Positions 25,580-34,474 of a stretch of DNA of 64,000 nt are shown one piece after another. How positions within the stretch are numbered: the first letter of the stretch is position 1; every line of letters begins with the position of its first letter. The notes below the pieces were generated by a model. The model made no database searches. It was given only the letters and a program-made list of their open reading frames with translations, and was not told the DNA's origin. Position numbers and translations under genes: made by a program. Source of the DNA: Tatumella punctata (GTDB taxonomy: Bacteria > Pseudomonadota > Gammaproteobacteria > Enterobacterales > Enterobacteriaceae); NCBI RefSeq assembly GCF_039523735.1, contig NZ_BAAAFW010000037.1, positions 62,001 through 126,000 on the forward strand, given 5' to 3'.

Positions 25580-26997
25580 AACGATTTTTCCGCCTGAAGC
25601 TGACGTTACTGGCTCTGGTCTGCGGCAGCCTGGGATCCGTGGCTGCCAGGGCGGCAGATATTGATCAGTCTCTGCTAAAACAAGGTGAGCTGGTCGCAAC
25701 GGCATCTGACTGCCAGGCCTGTCACACCGCCCCCGGCAGTAAAACTGCCTTCAGTGGCGGCTATGCTATCGCCTCACCGATGGGGGCGATTTACTCAACC
25801 AATATCACCCCCGACCCGGCCACCGGGATTGGTCACTACACTGAAGCACAGTTTGTTGATGCCGTACGTCATGGTGTCCGGGCCGACGGAGCGCAACTCT
25901 ACCCGGCGATGCCCTATACTTCGTACCGGATGATGACCGACAGTGATGCTCATGCCCTGTATTATTACTTTATGCATGGCGTTAAACCGGTGGTACAGCA
26001 GAATACAGAAACCCGGTTAGCGTTCCCGTTCAATATCCGTTTCAGTATGAAGTTCTGGAACCTGCTGTATGCCGATAATAAAACCCTGCAACCGGATCCG
26101 CAGAAAAGTGCCGAGTGGAACCGCGGTAACTATCTGGTTAACGGGCTGGCTCACTGTGACACCTGTCACACGCCACGCGGTTTTATGATGAATGAAAAAA
26201 CGGATCAGCCACTGGCCGGGGCTCCGCTTGGCAGCTGGTACGCGCCGAATATTACTTCCGATAAGATCAGCGGGATTGGTGGCTGGAGCAATGATGAAAT
26301 CATCAGCTACCTGAAAACCGGCCGGGCCGAAGGTAAAAACCAGGCTGCTGGCGGTATGGCTGAAGCCGTTGAGCACAGCCTGCAATACCTGCCGGACAGT
26401 GATCTGCAGGCGATTGCTGTCTATCTGAAACAGACCACGCCAATCCGCACCGCGGGGGAAACCAAAGCCGCGTACAGCTATGGCTCCTCATCGGTCAATG
26501 TGGATGATGAGGTCCGTGGGATGGCCGCAAATAATGCCCGTGACTCTCTGACTTCCGGTGCAGCCTTGTTCAGCGGTAACTGTGCCAGTTGTCACCAGCC
26601 AGACGGTGCCGGCAGCAAGAATCAGGCCTACCCTTCCCTGTTCCATAACACCGCGACCGGCATGATCCATCCGCAAAACCTGATTGCGACCATTCTGTTC
26701 GGTGTGCAACGCAATACCAAAGATCATCAGGTGCTGATGCCCGGCTTCAGTTCCCCCACTTATGTGGATAACCTGACCGATCAGCAAATCGCGGATATCA
26801 GTAACTATGTTCTGCATAATTACGGTAATCCTGAGGTCACCGTGCAGGCAGGTGATGTGGCCTGGGTCCGTAAGGGCGGTCATCCGCCGGCTCTGGTCGC
26901 TCTGCAGCCGTACATGATCCCCGCCATCAGTGTTGCGGTCATTATTGTGATACTGTTGCTGGTTGCCTTCCGCCTGCGGCGCAGTCGCCGCCGTTAG
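25576..26997 (+). CDS. triheme cytochrome c subunit of the membrane-bound dehydrogenase
   Basis: A 473-residue membrane-anchored cytochrome c that passes electrons from the flavin subunit to ubiquinone. A signal peptide (residues 1-27) is followed by three CxxCH heme motifs: CQACH near residue 47, CDTCH near 196 and CASCH near 338. A single C-terminal membrane helix (IPAISVAVIIVILLLVAF) ends in a basic tail. The start overlaps the large-subunit stop (ATGA), indicating translational coupling, and a strong terminator follows. The set should oxidise a sugar or sugar acid in the periplasm. Confidence 0.9.
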   Translation: MKRFFRLKLTLLALVCGSLGSVAARAADIDQSLLKQGELVATASDCQACHTAPGSKTAFSGGYAIASPMGAIYSTNITPDPATGIGHYTEAQFVDAVRHGVRADGAQLYPAMPYTSYRMMTDSDAHALYYYFMHGVKPVVQQNTETRLAFPFNIRFSMKFWNLLYADNKTLQPDPQKSAEWNRGNYLVNGLAHCDTCHTPRGFMMNEKTDQPLAGAPLGSWYAPNITSDKISGIGGWSNDEIISYLKTGRAEGKNQAAGGMAEAVEHSLQYLPDSDLQAIAVYLKQTTPIRTAGETKAAYSYGSSSVNVDDEVRGMAANNARDSLTSGAALFSGNCASCHQPDGAGSKNQAYPSLFHNTATGMIHPQNLIATILFGVQRNTKDHQVLMPGFSSPTYVDNLTDQQIADISNYVLHNYGNPEVTVQAGDVAWVRKGGHPPALVALQPYMIPAISVAVIIVILLLVAFRLRRSRRR

Positions 26998-27009
26998 ACG
27001 AACGGGTTA

Positions 27010-27033
27010 AAGGGGGCGACTGCCCCCTTTTTT
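27010..27033 (+). terminator. intrinsic terminator of the dehydrogenase operon
   Basis: 8-bp stem AAGGGGGC / GCCCCCTT, loop GACT, followed by TTTT. Confidence 0.88.
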
Positions 27034-27043
27034 GCCCGCAGGG

Positions 27044-27742
27044 TTAGCGGGATAATTGCTGACGGAGTTGCTGACCGGTCAGACTGTTCAGGAATAATTC
27101 ACTGCCCGGCTGAAACAGACGCGCTTTATCCAGTCCGCCAGCCACCACCGGATCAAAACCGGCATTTTTTACCAGTTCAGAGACTTCATTCAGGGCCTGC
27201 TGATCGTTACCCGCCAGCGGAATGGCCAGTAACTCCCCTGACCGGTGCGCCTGTGAACTCAGAGTGTAAGCAGCAACCGAATTAAATCCGCGTACCAGAC
27301 GGGCACCGGGGAAAAGCCCTGCACTGTATTCCCCTGCTCCCTGTTTCAGGGCCTGTTGCGCAATATTACCATCGCGGCCGGGGTAAGGATTGGTGACATC
27401 CAGGACAACTTTACCTTTCAGTTGCGGGCCGATAACCTTCGCCAGAGACGGCAATGCGCCATAAGGCACGGCCAGCACGACAATACTGGCTTTTTCAGCG
27501 GCCTGCTCAGGAGTGGCGGCACTGGCATGGGCACCAAGGGCACTGACCTGGCTTTGTAACTGGTCCGGATGCCGCGATGATAAAATCACCGGATATCCGG
27601 CTTTGCTCCACAGAGTTGCCAGAGTTCCGCCCATCTGACCGGCACCGATAATACCGACAACCGGTAAGCTACTGGCGTGGGCGGTTAGCATACTGCCAGC
27701 CAGCAATATAGCGCTGCAAAATAACTGCTTAATTCCTGTCAC
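27044..27742 (-). CDS. exported NADP-binding-fold protein (F420-dependent NADP oxidoreductase-like)
   Basis: A 232-residue protein with a typical Sec signal peptide (MTGIKQLFCSAILLAGSMLTAHA) in front of a Rossmann domain of the NADPH:F420 oxidoreductase / ProC-like type. The nucleotide motif GIIGAGQMGG is near residues 30-39, and SSRHP follows, favouring NADP. Conserved LDVTNPYPGRDG and GARLVRGFNSVAAY blocks follow. Rossmann proteins of this family are normally cytoplasmic, so predicted export is unusual: the periplasm has no known NADP pool. It lies 27 bases after a Tat-exported cupin gene in the same direction and is probably co-transcribed with it. Function unknown. Confidence 0.7.
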   Translation of the reverse strand: MTGIKQLFCSAILLAGSMLTAHASSLPVVGIIGAGQMGGTLATLWSKAGYPVILSSRHPDQLQSQVSALGAHASAATPEQAAEKASIVVLAVPYGALPSLAKVIGPQLKGKVVLDVTNPYPGRDGNIAQQALKQGAGEYSAGLFPGARLVRGFNSVAAYTLSSQAHRSGELLAIPLAGNDQQALNEVSELVKNAGFDPVVAGGLDKARLFQPGSELFLNSLTGQQLRQQLSR

Positions 27743-27769
27743 GGAATCCTCCTTAGTTATACAAATAAA

Positions 27770-28378
27770 TCAGGCGAGCGGATCCCACAGGGTCATCAGG
27801 GGCTGAGGCTGACCACTGACCGGGTCCTGATGCGGGTAAGGCAGCGAGGCAATACGCTGCTGCATCCCGGCGGTCGGGGCAGAACGACAGATATCCCAGT
27901 GCTGATCGGGCGGGTAGGCACCCACCACCAGAAAATCGTCACTGCTGCCGGTGTTACAGTGTCCGGTGCCTGCCGGCAGTAACACCACATCCCCGGCATT
28001 AACCGTCACCGTCTTTCCTCTCGGGCCGCCCAGCATCAGCCGGGCTTCACCACCGACAACCCCCAGGACTTCATGGGCAGTACTGTGGTAATGGTGGAAG
28101 TCGAATACCCCGGCCACCCACTGGGGTGGCCAGCCGTTATGTTGAAAAGCCTGTTCAGAGTGCTGCGTAACCGCGCCGGATAGCGGCAATACCTGCCGGT
28201 AGAGCAGGACAGGAAGGTGCGGATTATTCGGTACCCAGCCATTGGCTGATAATCTGAAATGTTCCGGAGTGAGCCGGGAGGGAGATTCACCACGTGCAGC
28301 GGCGGCAAACAAAAGTGGTGTGCTAAGCGCGATCTGCGTCATCACACGTAAAAAGTCCCGGCGGGAATCGACTGACAT
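27770..28378 (-). CDS. Tat-exported cupin protein
   Basis: A 202-residue cupin with a twin-arginine signal (SRRDFLRVMTQIALSTPLLFA) near residues 5-25. The cupin core shows metal-ligand-type histidines in FDFHHYHSTAHEVLGVVGGEA near residues 90-110 and the second motif GDVVLLPAGTGHCN near residues 129-142. The start chosen is the ATG after GGGGGA; an upstream ATG adds nine residues. The protein resembles YjlB-like cupins of unknown function. The Tat route suggests a cytoplasmically loaded metal. Probably an operon with the exported Rossmann protein downstream. Confidence 0.7.
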   Translation of the reverse strand: MSVDSRRDFLRVMTQIALSTPLLFAAAARGESPSRLTPEHFRLSANGWVPNNPHLPVLLYRQVLPLSGAVTQHSEQAFQHNGWPPQWVAGVFDFHHYHSTAHEVLGVVGGEARLMLGGPRGKTVTVNAGDVVLLPAGTGHCNTGSSDDFLVVGAYPPDQHWDICRSAPTAGMQQRIASLPYPHQDPVSGQPQPLMTLWDPLA

Positions 28379-28491
28379 ATTTCCCCCTTGAGCAATAGTT
28401 AACAAAACTGCAGATTTCTACCCTGAGAATAAGCGGCAGCAAACAGATATCGTCTGCCCGGTAACTGCGTCGTACGGCTATTAAAGGTATA

Positions 28492-28528
28492 AAAGCCCCG
28501 CGGCTTTTTGTAAAGTCCGCGGGGCTTT
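28492..28528. terminator. strong bidirectional hairpin
   Basis: 12-bp perfect stem AAAGCCCCGCGG / CCGCGGGGCTTT with a 13-base loop, 59 bases after the MFS gene stop on the minus strand. Confidence 0.8.
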
Positions 28529-28586
28529 CAGAATACTGCAGGTAACAGAGAAAAGGTGACAGAATATGTCTGAAACCTCAGATGAC

Positions 28587-29765
28587 TTAGCGCACGGAGG
28601 TCTGCGCTTTACTGGTCACTAAAGCACTCAGCCAGGCTAACAGTCCGACAATCCCTAAAGCACCACCCACCCAGGCAGTGGCTGTCCAGCCCATACCGGC
28701 ATTGATCACCACTCCGCCGAAGAACGCCCCTAATGCATTAGCAATATTTAATGCTGAGTGATTCATAGCCGCCGCCAGCGTCTGGGCCTTACCCGCGACA
28801 TCCATCAGCCGGATTTGCAGACAAGGGATCAGTAGCGAAGTTGTCCCCACCAGGAAAGTTGCTACCACACCACCGCTCACAAATTTAGCCAGCAGCGGGA
28901 ACAGAGCCATCACCACCAGGTTCCATAACAGAGCCACCGTGATCCCCCTCCTGACACTCCAGTCAGATAACCGTCCGCCGGCCATCATGCCGACAATCAT
29001 TCCCAGCCCGAAAGCGGCCATCACCCAGGGGATTGCCCATTCGGCCAGCCCGGCAACCTGCATCAGAGTCGGAGTAATATAACTGAACACCGCAAACATA
29101 CCGCCAAACCCGGCAGCACCGGTCAGCAGTACCAGCAAAACCTGCGGGGTTTTCAGTGCCGTCAGTTCCTGTAGCGGATGAGCTGACGGATCCCCAGGCT
29201 GATAAGGCACATAACGGATCACCAGCAGCAGTGATACCAGTGCACAGAGCCCGACAAACAGGAAGGCATAGTGCCAGTTAAGATGGTGCCCTACCCAGGC
29301 GGCCAGCGGTACTCCCAGCAGCGTGGCAATGGTCAGACCTGTCATCATCCGGCCAATCGCTTTACCCCGCTGTTCCGGTGCAACCAGCGAGGCTGATACC
29401 AGCGAGGCAATACCAAAATACGCCCCGTGAGGTAACCCGCTGATAAAACGCGCCACGACAAAGCTCATATATCCCGGGGTCAATGCACTGGCAATATTAC
29501 CGGCGGCAAACAACCCCATCAGAAAAATAAGCAGATGCTGGCGGGACGCCCGTGCTCCCAGTACTGCAATTAACGGTGCTCCGAATACCACCCCTAATGC
29601 ATATGCGGTGATCGCATTACCGGTACTGGTGACTGAATGTCCGAGCCCGTGCGCGACATCCGGTAATAAGCCCATAATCACAAACTCACCGGTGCCGATA
29701 CCGAAGCCGCCCAGCCCCATCGCCAGCAGGGCCATCCCGATATTTATGGTCTTCTTTTGCTGCAC
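28587..29765 (-). CDS. MFS transporter, AraJ/YdhP-like (DHA1)
   Basis: A 392-residue 12-helix major facilitator. The first helix and the family motif (GGFGIGTGEFVIMGLLPDVAH) lie near residues 18-38. GAPLIAVLGARASRQHLLIF around residue 62 corresponds to the loop 2-3 motif, and RFISGLPHGAYFGIASLV near residue 107 is typical of the arabinose-polymer/sugar efflux group (AraJ, YdhP). It is probably an efflux pump for sugars or drugs; the substrate is unknown. Divergent from another MFS gene 125 bases away, so a shared regulatory region is likely. Confidence 0.8.
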   Translation of the reverse strand: MQQKKTINIGMALLAMGLGGFGIGTGEFVIMGLLPDVAHGLGHSVTSTGNAITAYALGVVFGAPLIAVLGARASRQHLLIFLMGLFAAGNIASALTPGYMSFVVARFISGLPHGAYFGIASLVSASLVAPEQRGKAIGRMMTGLTIATLLGVPLAAWVGHHLNWHYAFLFVGLCALVSLLLVIRYVPYQPGDPSAHPLQELTALKTPQVLLVLLTGAAGFGGMFAVFSYITPTLMQVAGLAEWAIPWVMAAFGLGMIVGMMAGGRLSDWSVRRGITVALLWNLVVMALFPLLAKFVSGGVVATFLVGTTSLLIPCLQIRLMDVAGKAQTLAAAMNHSALNIANALGAFFGGVVINAGMGWTATAWVGGALGIVGLLAWLSALVTSKAQTSVR

Positions 29766-29890
29766 AAAAACTCCAATACAATTAATTAATATTTACTAAA
29801 CATATTTATATACATTCATGAGATGCATCCCTTCAGGGCATTGGATATCATGATCGCTCCTTATGTTCTCATGCCCGGTAAGCAACAGTC

Positions 29891-31318
29891 ATGTGCGTAT
29901 TGATAAATAAAACAAATAAGTCTGTTTCAGGTGTTGCTCTGCTGGTGGCGGGCGCTTTTTTTATGGAGTTCCTCGACGGTACGGTGATTGCAACCGCACT
30001 GCCACAGATGGCACACACCTTTGCCACAGATGTTGTCCGGCTGAATCTGGGGATCAGTGCCTATTTACTGACCCTGGCGGTCCTGATCCCGGTCAGTGGC
30101 TGGATAGCCGATCGCTACGGTGCAAAGAATGTATTTTCTCTGGCACTGGTCATCTTCACCCTGTCCTCGGTGTTATGTGGCCTCAGCGAAAATCTGACGA
30201 TGTTTGTGGCAATGCGTATTCTGCAGGGGGCCGGTGGCGCATTAATGGTGCCGGTCGGCAGGTTGGCAGTATTAAAAAACACCCCGCCGGAGCAGTTGAT
30301 CACCGCCATTGCGACATTAACCTGGCCTGCGCTGGTCGCTCCGATTATCGGCCCGCCATTGGGAGGGTTTATTACCACCTGGTTTGACTGGCGCTGGATT
30401 TTTTTTCTGAATCTGCCGCTGGGGATAATAGCGTTTATGCTGTCCCGACGACTGATGAAAAACAGCAGTGACACCGGACAACGGCCCTTTGATATAACCG
30501 GTTTTATCCTGTCTGCGTTGTCAATGATCGGTGTGGTATGCAGTATGGAAATGGTATCGTCGGATATCCCTCTGCCCCTGACACTGGGATTGTCGGTGAT
30601 CAGTCTGGCCGGACTCCGGATCACCTGGTGGCATATGAAGCGGGCGCCCTGTCCGATGATCCGCATGGATGCTTTATCAATCCCGACCTTCCGCGCCACC
30701 CTGATCGGCGGATTCCTGTTTCGCTCGGCTATTTCCGCGATTCCGTTCCTGTTGCCTCTGATGTTTCAGACCGGCTTTCATATGGATGCTTTTCATTCGG
30801 GATTGCTGGTACTGGCGGTCTTTGCCGGAAATCTTGCTATCAAACCCGCGACAACGCGGATTCTGCGGACCTTTGGTTTTAAAACTGTCCTGACCGTGAA
30901 TGGTCTGCTTAATGTCGTGGCGATGGTCGCCTGTGCATTTTTTACTCCGCAGACAGCTCACTGGCTGATTATGCTGGTGCTGTTTATCGGCGGTATGTTC
31001 CGTTCTTTGCAGTTTACCGCGATTAATACCTTAGTGTTTTGTGATGTACCTAAAGCGCAAATGAGCCATGCCAACGCACTGTTCAGCGCATCTTCCCAGC
31101 TCTCCATGGGCGCAGGCATTACTTTCTGCGCACTCAGTATCTACCTGGCCGGGCGCCTGGGTCAGACATCACAGTGGCTTCACGGGTTACCGGCGGTCAG
31201 TTTCCGGCTGTCATTTATTGCCCTCGGGGTGTTATGCCTGATTGCAATGGCAGATATTTTACTGCTGGAGAAAAATGCCGGCAGTCAGGTGACGGCAGGC
31301 AAAAAAGCGTCCTCCTGA
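29891..31318 (+). CDS. MFS multidrug-type transporter, DHA2 family (MdtD-like)
   Basis: A 475-residue 14-helix major facilitator of the DHA2 proton-antiporter family. The motif FMEFLDGTVIATALPQM near residues 25-41 is the DHA2 motif D1 (conserved Asp). GWIADRYGAKNVF near residue 69 is motif A, and RILQGAGGALMVPVGRLAV near residue 108 is motif B/C-like. The closest resemblance I recognise is to E. coli MdtD. The substrate is unknown. No strong ribosome-binding site is seen before the ATG. Confidence 0.8.
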   Translation: MCVLINKTNKSVSGVALLVAGAFFMEFLDGTVIATALPQMAHTFATDVVRLNLGISAYLLTLAVLIPVSGWIADRYGAKNVFSLALVIFTLSSVLCGLSENLTMFVAMRILQGAGGALMVPVGRLAVLKNTPPEQLITAIATLTWPALVAPIIGPPLGGFITTWFDWRWIFFLNLPLGIIAFMLSRRLMKNSSDTGQRPFDITGFILSALSMIGVVCSMEMVSSDIPLPLTLGLSVISLAGLRITWWHMKRAPCPMIRMDALSIPTFRATLIGGFLFRSAISAIPFLLPLMFQTGFHMDAFHSGLLVLAVFAGNLAIKPATTRILRTFGFKTVLTVNGLLNVVAMVACAFFTPQTAHWLIMLVLFIGGMFRSLQFTAINTLVFCDVPKAQMSHANALFSASSQLSMGAGITFCALSIYLAGRLGQTSQWLHGLPAVSFRLSFIALGVLCLIAMADILLLEKNAGSQVTAGKKASS

Positions 31319-31382
31319 GTACCGGCAGGCAGCACCGGACTTTTACTGTCGGCAACATCGTCCCCCGCCGGGGAATGGCTGG

Positions 31383-31985
31383 TTAGCTGTAGTAGTAATC
31401 CTGACCGCCATTACGGATAAACCAGCCAGTCAGTGCCATACGTTCTTTGCGGGTCGGCTTAACTTCATGCAGGATCTGCTCCGACAGGAAGCATAAAACA
31501 CTGCCGGCAACTGGCTGGATCAGCCGCTCCCCTTCCGGTAAATGGAGACAGAGTTCCCCGCCATCCTGCGGATGCCAGTTCTGGTTGATATAAACAATAA
31601 ACGTGACCGCCCGGCGTTTATCATTGGCAAAACAGTCATAGTGGGGTTTGTAATAAGCCCCCGCAGGATAGCGGGAGAAATGCCCTTCAAAATCCTGCAA
31701 CCCAAGAAAAAACTCACGGTTAAGTAGCTGCCGGGTTTGCTCCACCAGCGTCAGATAGCGGCTAATGGCCGGGTCTGTTTCAGACTTTTCTATCCAGCTG
31801 ATGCTGTCAGAACGGATCGATTCATTAATAATGTTCTTCACGCCACGGCCGATTCCTGCCTGCAGGAAGGTACGGCTATGACATAAGTCGGCTAAACCCG
31901 AAATAAGCGCGGGATCCAGTACATTTTGCTGGTAAAACCAGCCCTGGTCGCAAAGTTGTTTTACTAACCCGTTAGAATCAAGCAT
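31383..31985 (-). CDS. 2-oxoglutarate/Fe(II)-dependent oxygenase (prolyl-hydroxylase type)
   Basis: A 200-residue cytoplasmic oxygenase of the P4H/2OG-Fe(II) superfamily. The jelly-roll iron ligands are visible as H115-x-D117 (HYDCF) and H173 (ILHEVKP), with R182 nine residues later as the probable 2-oxoglutarate-binding arginine, followed by LTGWF. The chosen ATG follows AGGAG at ideal spacing; the frame runs 33 codons upstream without support. Such proteins hydroxylate proline or other side chains of proteins or small molecules; the target here is unknown. It stands alone, facing the MFS gene. Confidence 0.8.
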   Translation of the reverse strand: MLDSNGLVKQLCDQGWFYQQNVLDPALISGLADLCHSRTFLQAGIGRGVKNIINESIRSDSISWIEKSETDPAISRYLTLVEQTRQLLNREFFLGLQDFEGHFSRYPAGAYYKPHYDCFANDKRRAVTFIVYINQNWHPQDGGELCLHLPEGERLIQPVAGSVLCFLSEQILHEVKPTRKERMALTGWFIRNGGQDYYYS

Positions 31986-32129
31986 ATCGCTCCTGCGATG
32001 GTAATGCTGAACAGACCGCCGAGTATAGCCGAGAGGTTGCACAGCAACCACAGGATTTCGCGGGGGAAATGAGGCCCCGCGCACGAAGAGCTTATCCCCC
32101 CTGTCTGTCCGCCAGTGCGAACAGGATTA

Positions 32130-33614
32130 TCAGATATCTTTAGTGACGCCGGCTGAAATATCTGTTGCTGACTGAGCCCTGACTCCGGCCCCGCTCACCC
32201 GGTAATAGATTCCGGCAGCCAGGGCAACGCCGATAAACCAGCTGAAACTGGCGACCGAATGTAAAGACGGAATAAAGCTGAGCAGCAGGCAGAGCATCAC
32301 TGCCGGCAGCAGGGACAAAATCGCTTTCAGATTAAAGCCCTGCCGATACCAGTAAGCGCCTTGCGGTGAATCATTAAATAACTGGTCGGTGTTTATCTGG
32401 CTGCGATTTACCAGATAGAAATCACACAACAGAATACCGAACAACGGGCCGATAAAAGAACCGAGTACGTCGAGGGTATAATGAATCAACTCCGGTGACT
32501 GGAACAAATTCCACGGCGTAAGAATGACAGATCCTACGGCAGCAATCATCCCGCCCATCCGGAAACTGATTTTCTGCGGTGCACAGTTAGAGAAATCAAA
32601 AGCCGGTGAAACAAAGTTCGCCACGATATTAATCCCTATCGTAGCAATAATCATTGTCAGTAAAGCCACTGCCATTGCCACGCCGCTACCAACCTGAGAG
32701 ACGGTTTCGATAGGATCGGTAATCATTCTGCCGAACAATGAATGGGTTCCGGAAACGATGACCACCGTAATTACCGAAAACAGTAAAAAGTTAAACGGTA
32801 AGCCCCAGCGATTACCGCGCCGGATATCCTGCATGCTGGCAGCGTAGCGGGAAAAATCACCAAAGTTCAGCAACGGACCGGAAAAGTAGGAAACGACCAG
32901 CGCAACCGCCGAAATCATCTGCCATCCCTGCTGAGCAAAAGATAACGGCTTTTCTGCCAGGGTCAGAGATATACCGGCGAAGCCGGTCTGCGAAATAATC
33001 CATATGGCTAATGCCAGCATCACGATATAGACCGCCGGGCCGGCAATATCAATAAAGCGTTTAATGGCATTCATTCCATGCCAGAAGACCAGAGCCTGTA
33101 ATACCCACATAATCGCGAAGCATACCCAGCCAAGAGCCGAAAGGCCGAGGAAACGGGGGACCGTCATCGGTACCAGCGCGGGCCAGAATTTCAGTAACAC
33201 CAGCAGTAATGCATTTGATGCCAGCCATGTCTGGATACCATACCAGGCGAATGCGATCAGGCCACGGATCACTGCCGGTATATTTGCCCCGAACACACCG
33301 AAGGCCTGACGACAGACAACCGCATAGGGCACCCCGCTGAGCTGGCTGGGTTTAGCGACCAGGTTGGCGAAAAACTGGACAATGCAAATTCCTGCCAGCA
33401 GACACAGCAGCACCTGCCACCCTGCCAGCCCGAGGGCAAAGAAACTGGCGGCAACCACGTAGCCACCCATACTGTGTACGTCTGACATCCAGAAAGAAAA
33501 AATATTGTACCAGTTCCAGTGTTGCTTTCTGACCGGCGCTAAGTCGTCATTGGTCAGCCTCGGGCTGTAACCTGGTTTGACGAGCCCGGCGTTCTGTGGT
33601 TCATTTTTTGGCAT
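32130..33614 (-). CDS. NCS1-family nucleobase/hydantoin/allantoin permease
   Basis: A 494-residue NCS1 cation symporter with about 12 membrane helices. Family signals are WYNIFSFWMSDVHSMGGYVVA near residues 35-55, GIQTWLASNALL near residue 125, and GPLLNFGDFSRYA near residue 255. NCS1 proteins import uracil, cytosine, allantoin or hydantoins. Divergence from a GntR regulator and a hydantoin/allantoin-type racemase points to a hydantoin or allantoin-like substrate and resembles the Klebsiella hpx purine-catabolism genes. GTATAC palindromes in the intergenic region are candidate operators. Confidence 0.82.
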   Translation of the reverse strand: MPKNEPQNAGLVKPGYSPRLTNDDLAPVRKQHWNWYNIFSFWMSDVHSMGGYVVAASFFALGLAGWQVLLCLLAGICIVQFFANLVAKPSQLSGVPYAVVCRQAFGVFGANIPAVIRGLIAFAWYGIQTWLASNALLLVLLKFWPALVPMTVPRFLGLSALGWVCFAIMWVLQALVFWHGMNAIKRFIDIAGPAVYIVMLALAIWIISQTGFAGISLTLAEKPLSFAQQGWQMISAVALVVSYFSGPLLNFGDFSRYAASMQDIRRGNRWGLPFNFLLFSVITVVIVSGTHSLFGRMITDPIETVSQVGSGVAMAVALLTMIIATIGINIVANFVSPAFDFSNCAPQKISFRMGGMIAAVGSVILTPWNLFQSPELIHYTLDVLGSFIGPLFGILLCDFYLVNRSQINTDQLFNDSPQGAYWYRQGFNLKAILSLLPAVMLCLLLSFIPSLHSVASFSWFIGVALAAGIYYRVSGAGVRAQSATDISAGVTKDI

Positions 33615-33690
33615 AATTGCAGACCCTTTAGCTATTCTGAAGTAATAATCACACGCTCTGATACCTTGCAGGATCCAGACCAGCTTTCAT

Positions 33691-33708
33691 TTTTTTGTAT
33701 ACAAAAAA
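33691..33708. promoter_or_regulatory. probable GntR operator 1 (GTATAC palindrome)
   Basis: TTTTTTGTATACAAAAAA is a perfect 18-bp palindrome in the divergent promoter region between the NCS1 permease and the GntR gene. TTGTATACAA-type palindromes are typical operators of GntR/FCD regulators. Confidence 0.6.
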
Positions 33709-33715
33709 CAAAAAA

Positions 33716-33725
33716 TTGGTATACC
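33716..33725. promoter_or_regulatory. probable GntR operator 2 (GGTATACC)
   Basis: TTGGTATACC contains a second GTATAC palindrome centred about 22 bp (two helical turns) from the first, on the GntR-gene side. The same face of DNA suggests cooperative binding. Confidence 0.5.
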
Positions 33726-33754
33726 TAATAAAGAACATTATCCGGGAGAACCGC

Positions 33755-34459
33755 ATGTTAACCGCCACCCCTTACCGTGACAGTCGCGAAGGGCAGGAAA
33801 AAGAAGACCACATCCGGGAAGCTTTAATAAAAGCGATGGTGGAACACCAGCTACCGCCGGGCAGTAAACTTCCGGAGGAAGCACTGGCCGATGCGTTCGG
33901 TATCAGCCGGACCGGCATCAGGAAAGTGCTGACCCGCCTCGCCACGGTGCAAATGGTGAATATGACGCCCGGCCGTGGTGCATTTGTCGCTAACCCGACA
34001 GCCGGCGAATCATTACAGATTTTCCGGACGCGGACCCTGATTGAACTGGCAAATTTGCCGGATGTGGCACAACGCCTGCAGCCACAGGATCATCAGGAGC
34101 TGGCAGAGGTCCTGCAGCTCGAACACCAGGCGCACCATCAGCGGGATGCGGCTGCGGCAATCCGCCATTCAGCCATGTTCCATATTCGTTTACATGCGGT
34201 CGCCGGTAACCCGGTAATAAGCGAAATCGTTACTAATCTGACATTACGATCTTCACTGGTGATTGCCGCCTGGGGAAGCCAGTGGCAACAGGGGTGCCGG
34301 GATTCAGAACATCAGCAGTTACTGGATGCCGTCAGGGACCGGGATCTGCCGGTTCTCAGTGCCCTGATGCAGGCGCATTTTGACAATATCGTCCAGAGCC
34401 TGGATTTTAACGGGGCTAAAAAGCCCCTGCCCGATTTTCGAAAACTGTTTGCTGAATAA
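33755..34459 (+). CDS. GntR-family regulator with FCD domain (HpxS-like)
   Basis: A 234-residue transcription factor. The winged helix-turn-helix is near residues 15-75 (GSKLPEEALADAFGISRTGI), followed by a helical FCD ligand-binding domain that includes RHSAMFHIRLHAVAGNPVI near residue 140. The ATG at 33755 follows GGGAG. It is divergent from the NCS1 permease and 15 bases before the racemase, and very likely controls both through the nearby GTATAC palindromes. It resembles HpxS of the Klebsiella purine-catabolism region, but allantoinase and the other hpx genes are not in this window. Confidence 0.78.
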   Translation: MLTATPYRDSREGQEKEDHIREALIKAMVEHQLPPGSKLPEEALADAFGISRTGIRKVLTRLATVQMVNMTPGRGAFVANPTAGESLQIFRTRTLIELANLPDVAQRLQPQDHQELAEVLQLEHQAHHQRDAAAAIRHSAMFHIRLHAVAGNPVISEIVTNLTLRSSLVIAAWGSQWQQGCRDSEHQQLLDAVRDRDLPVLSALMQAHFDNIVQSLDFNGAKKPLPDFRKLFAE

Positions 34460-34474
34460 TATTCCGGAGTCTTT

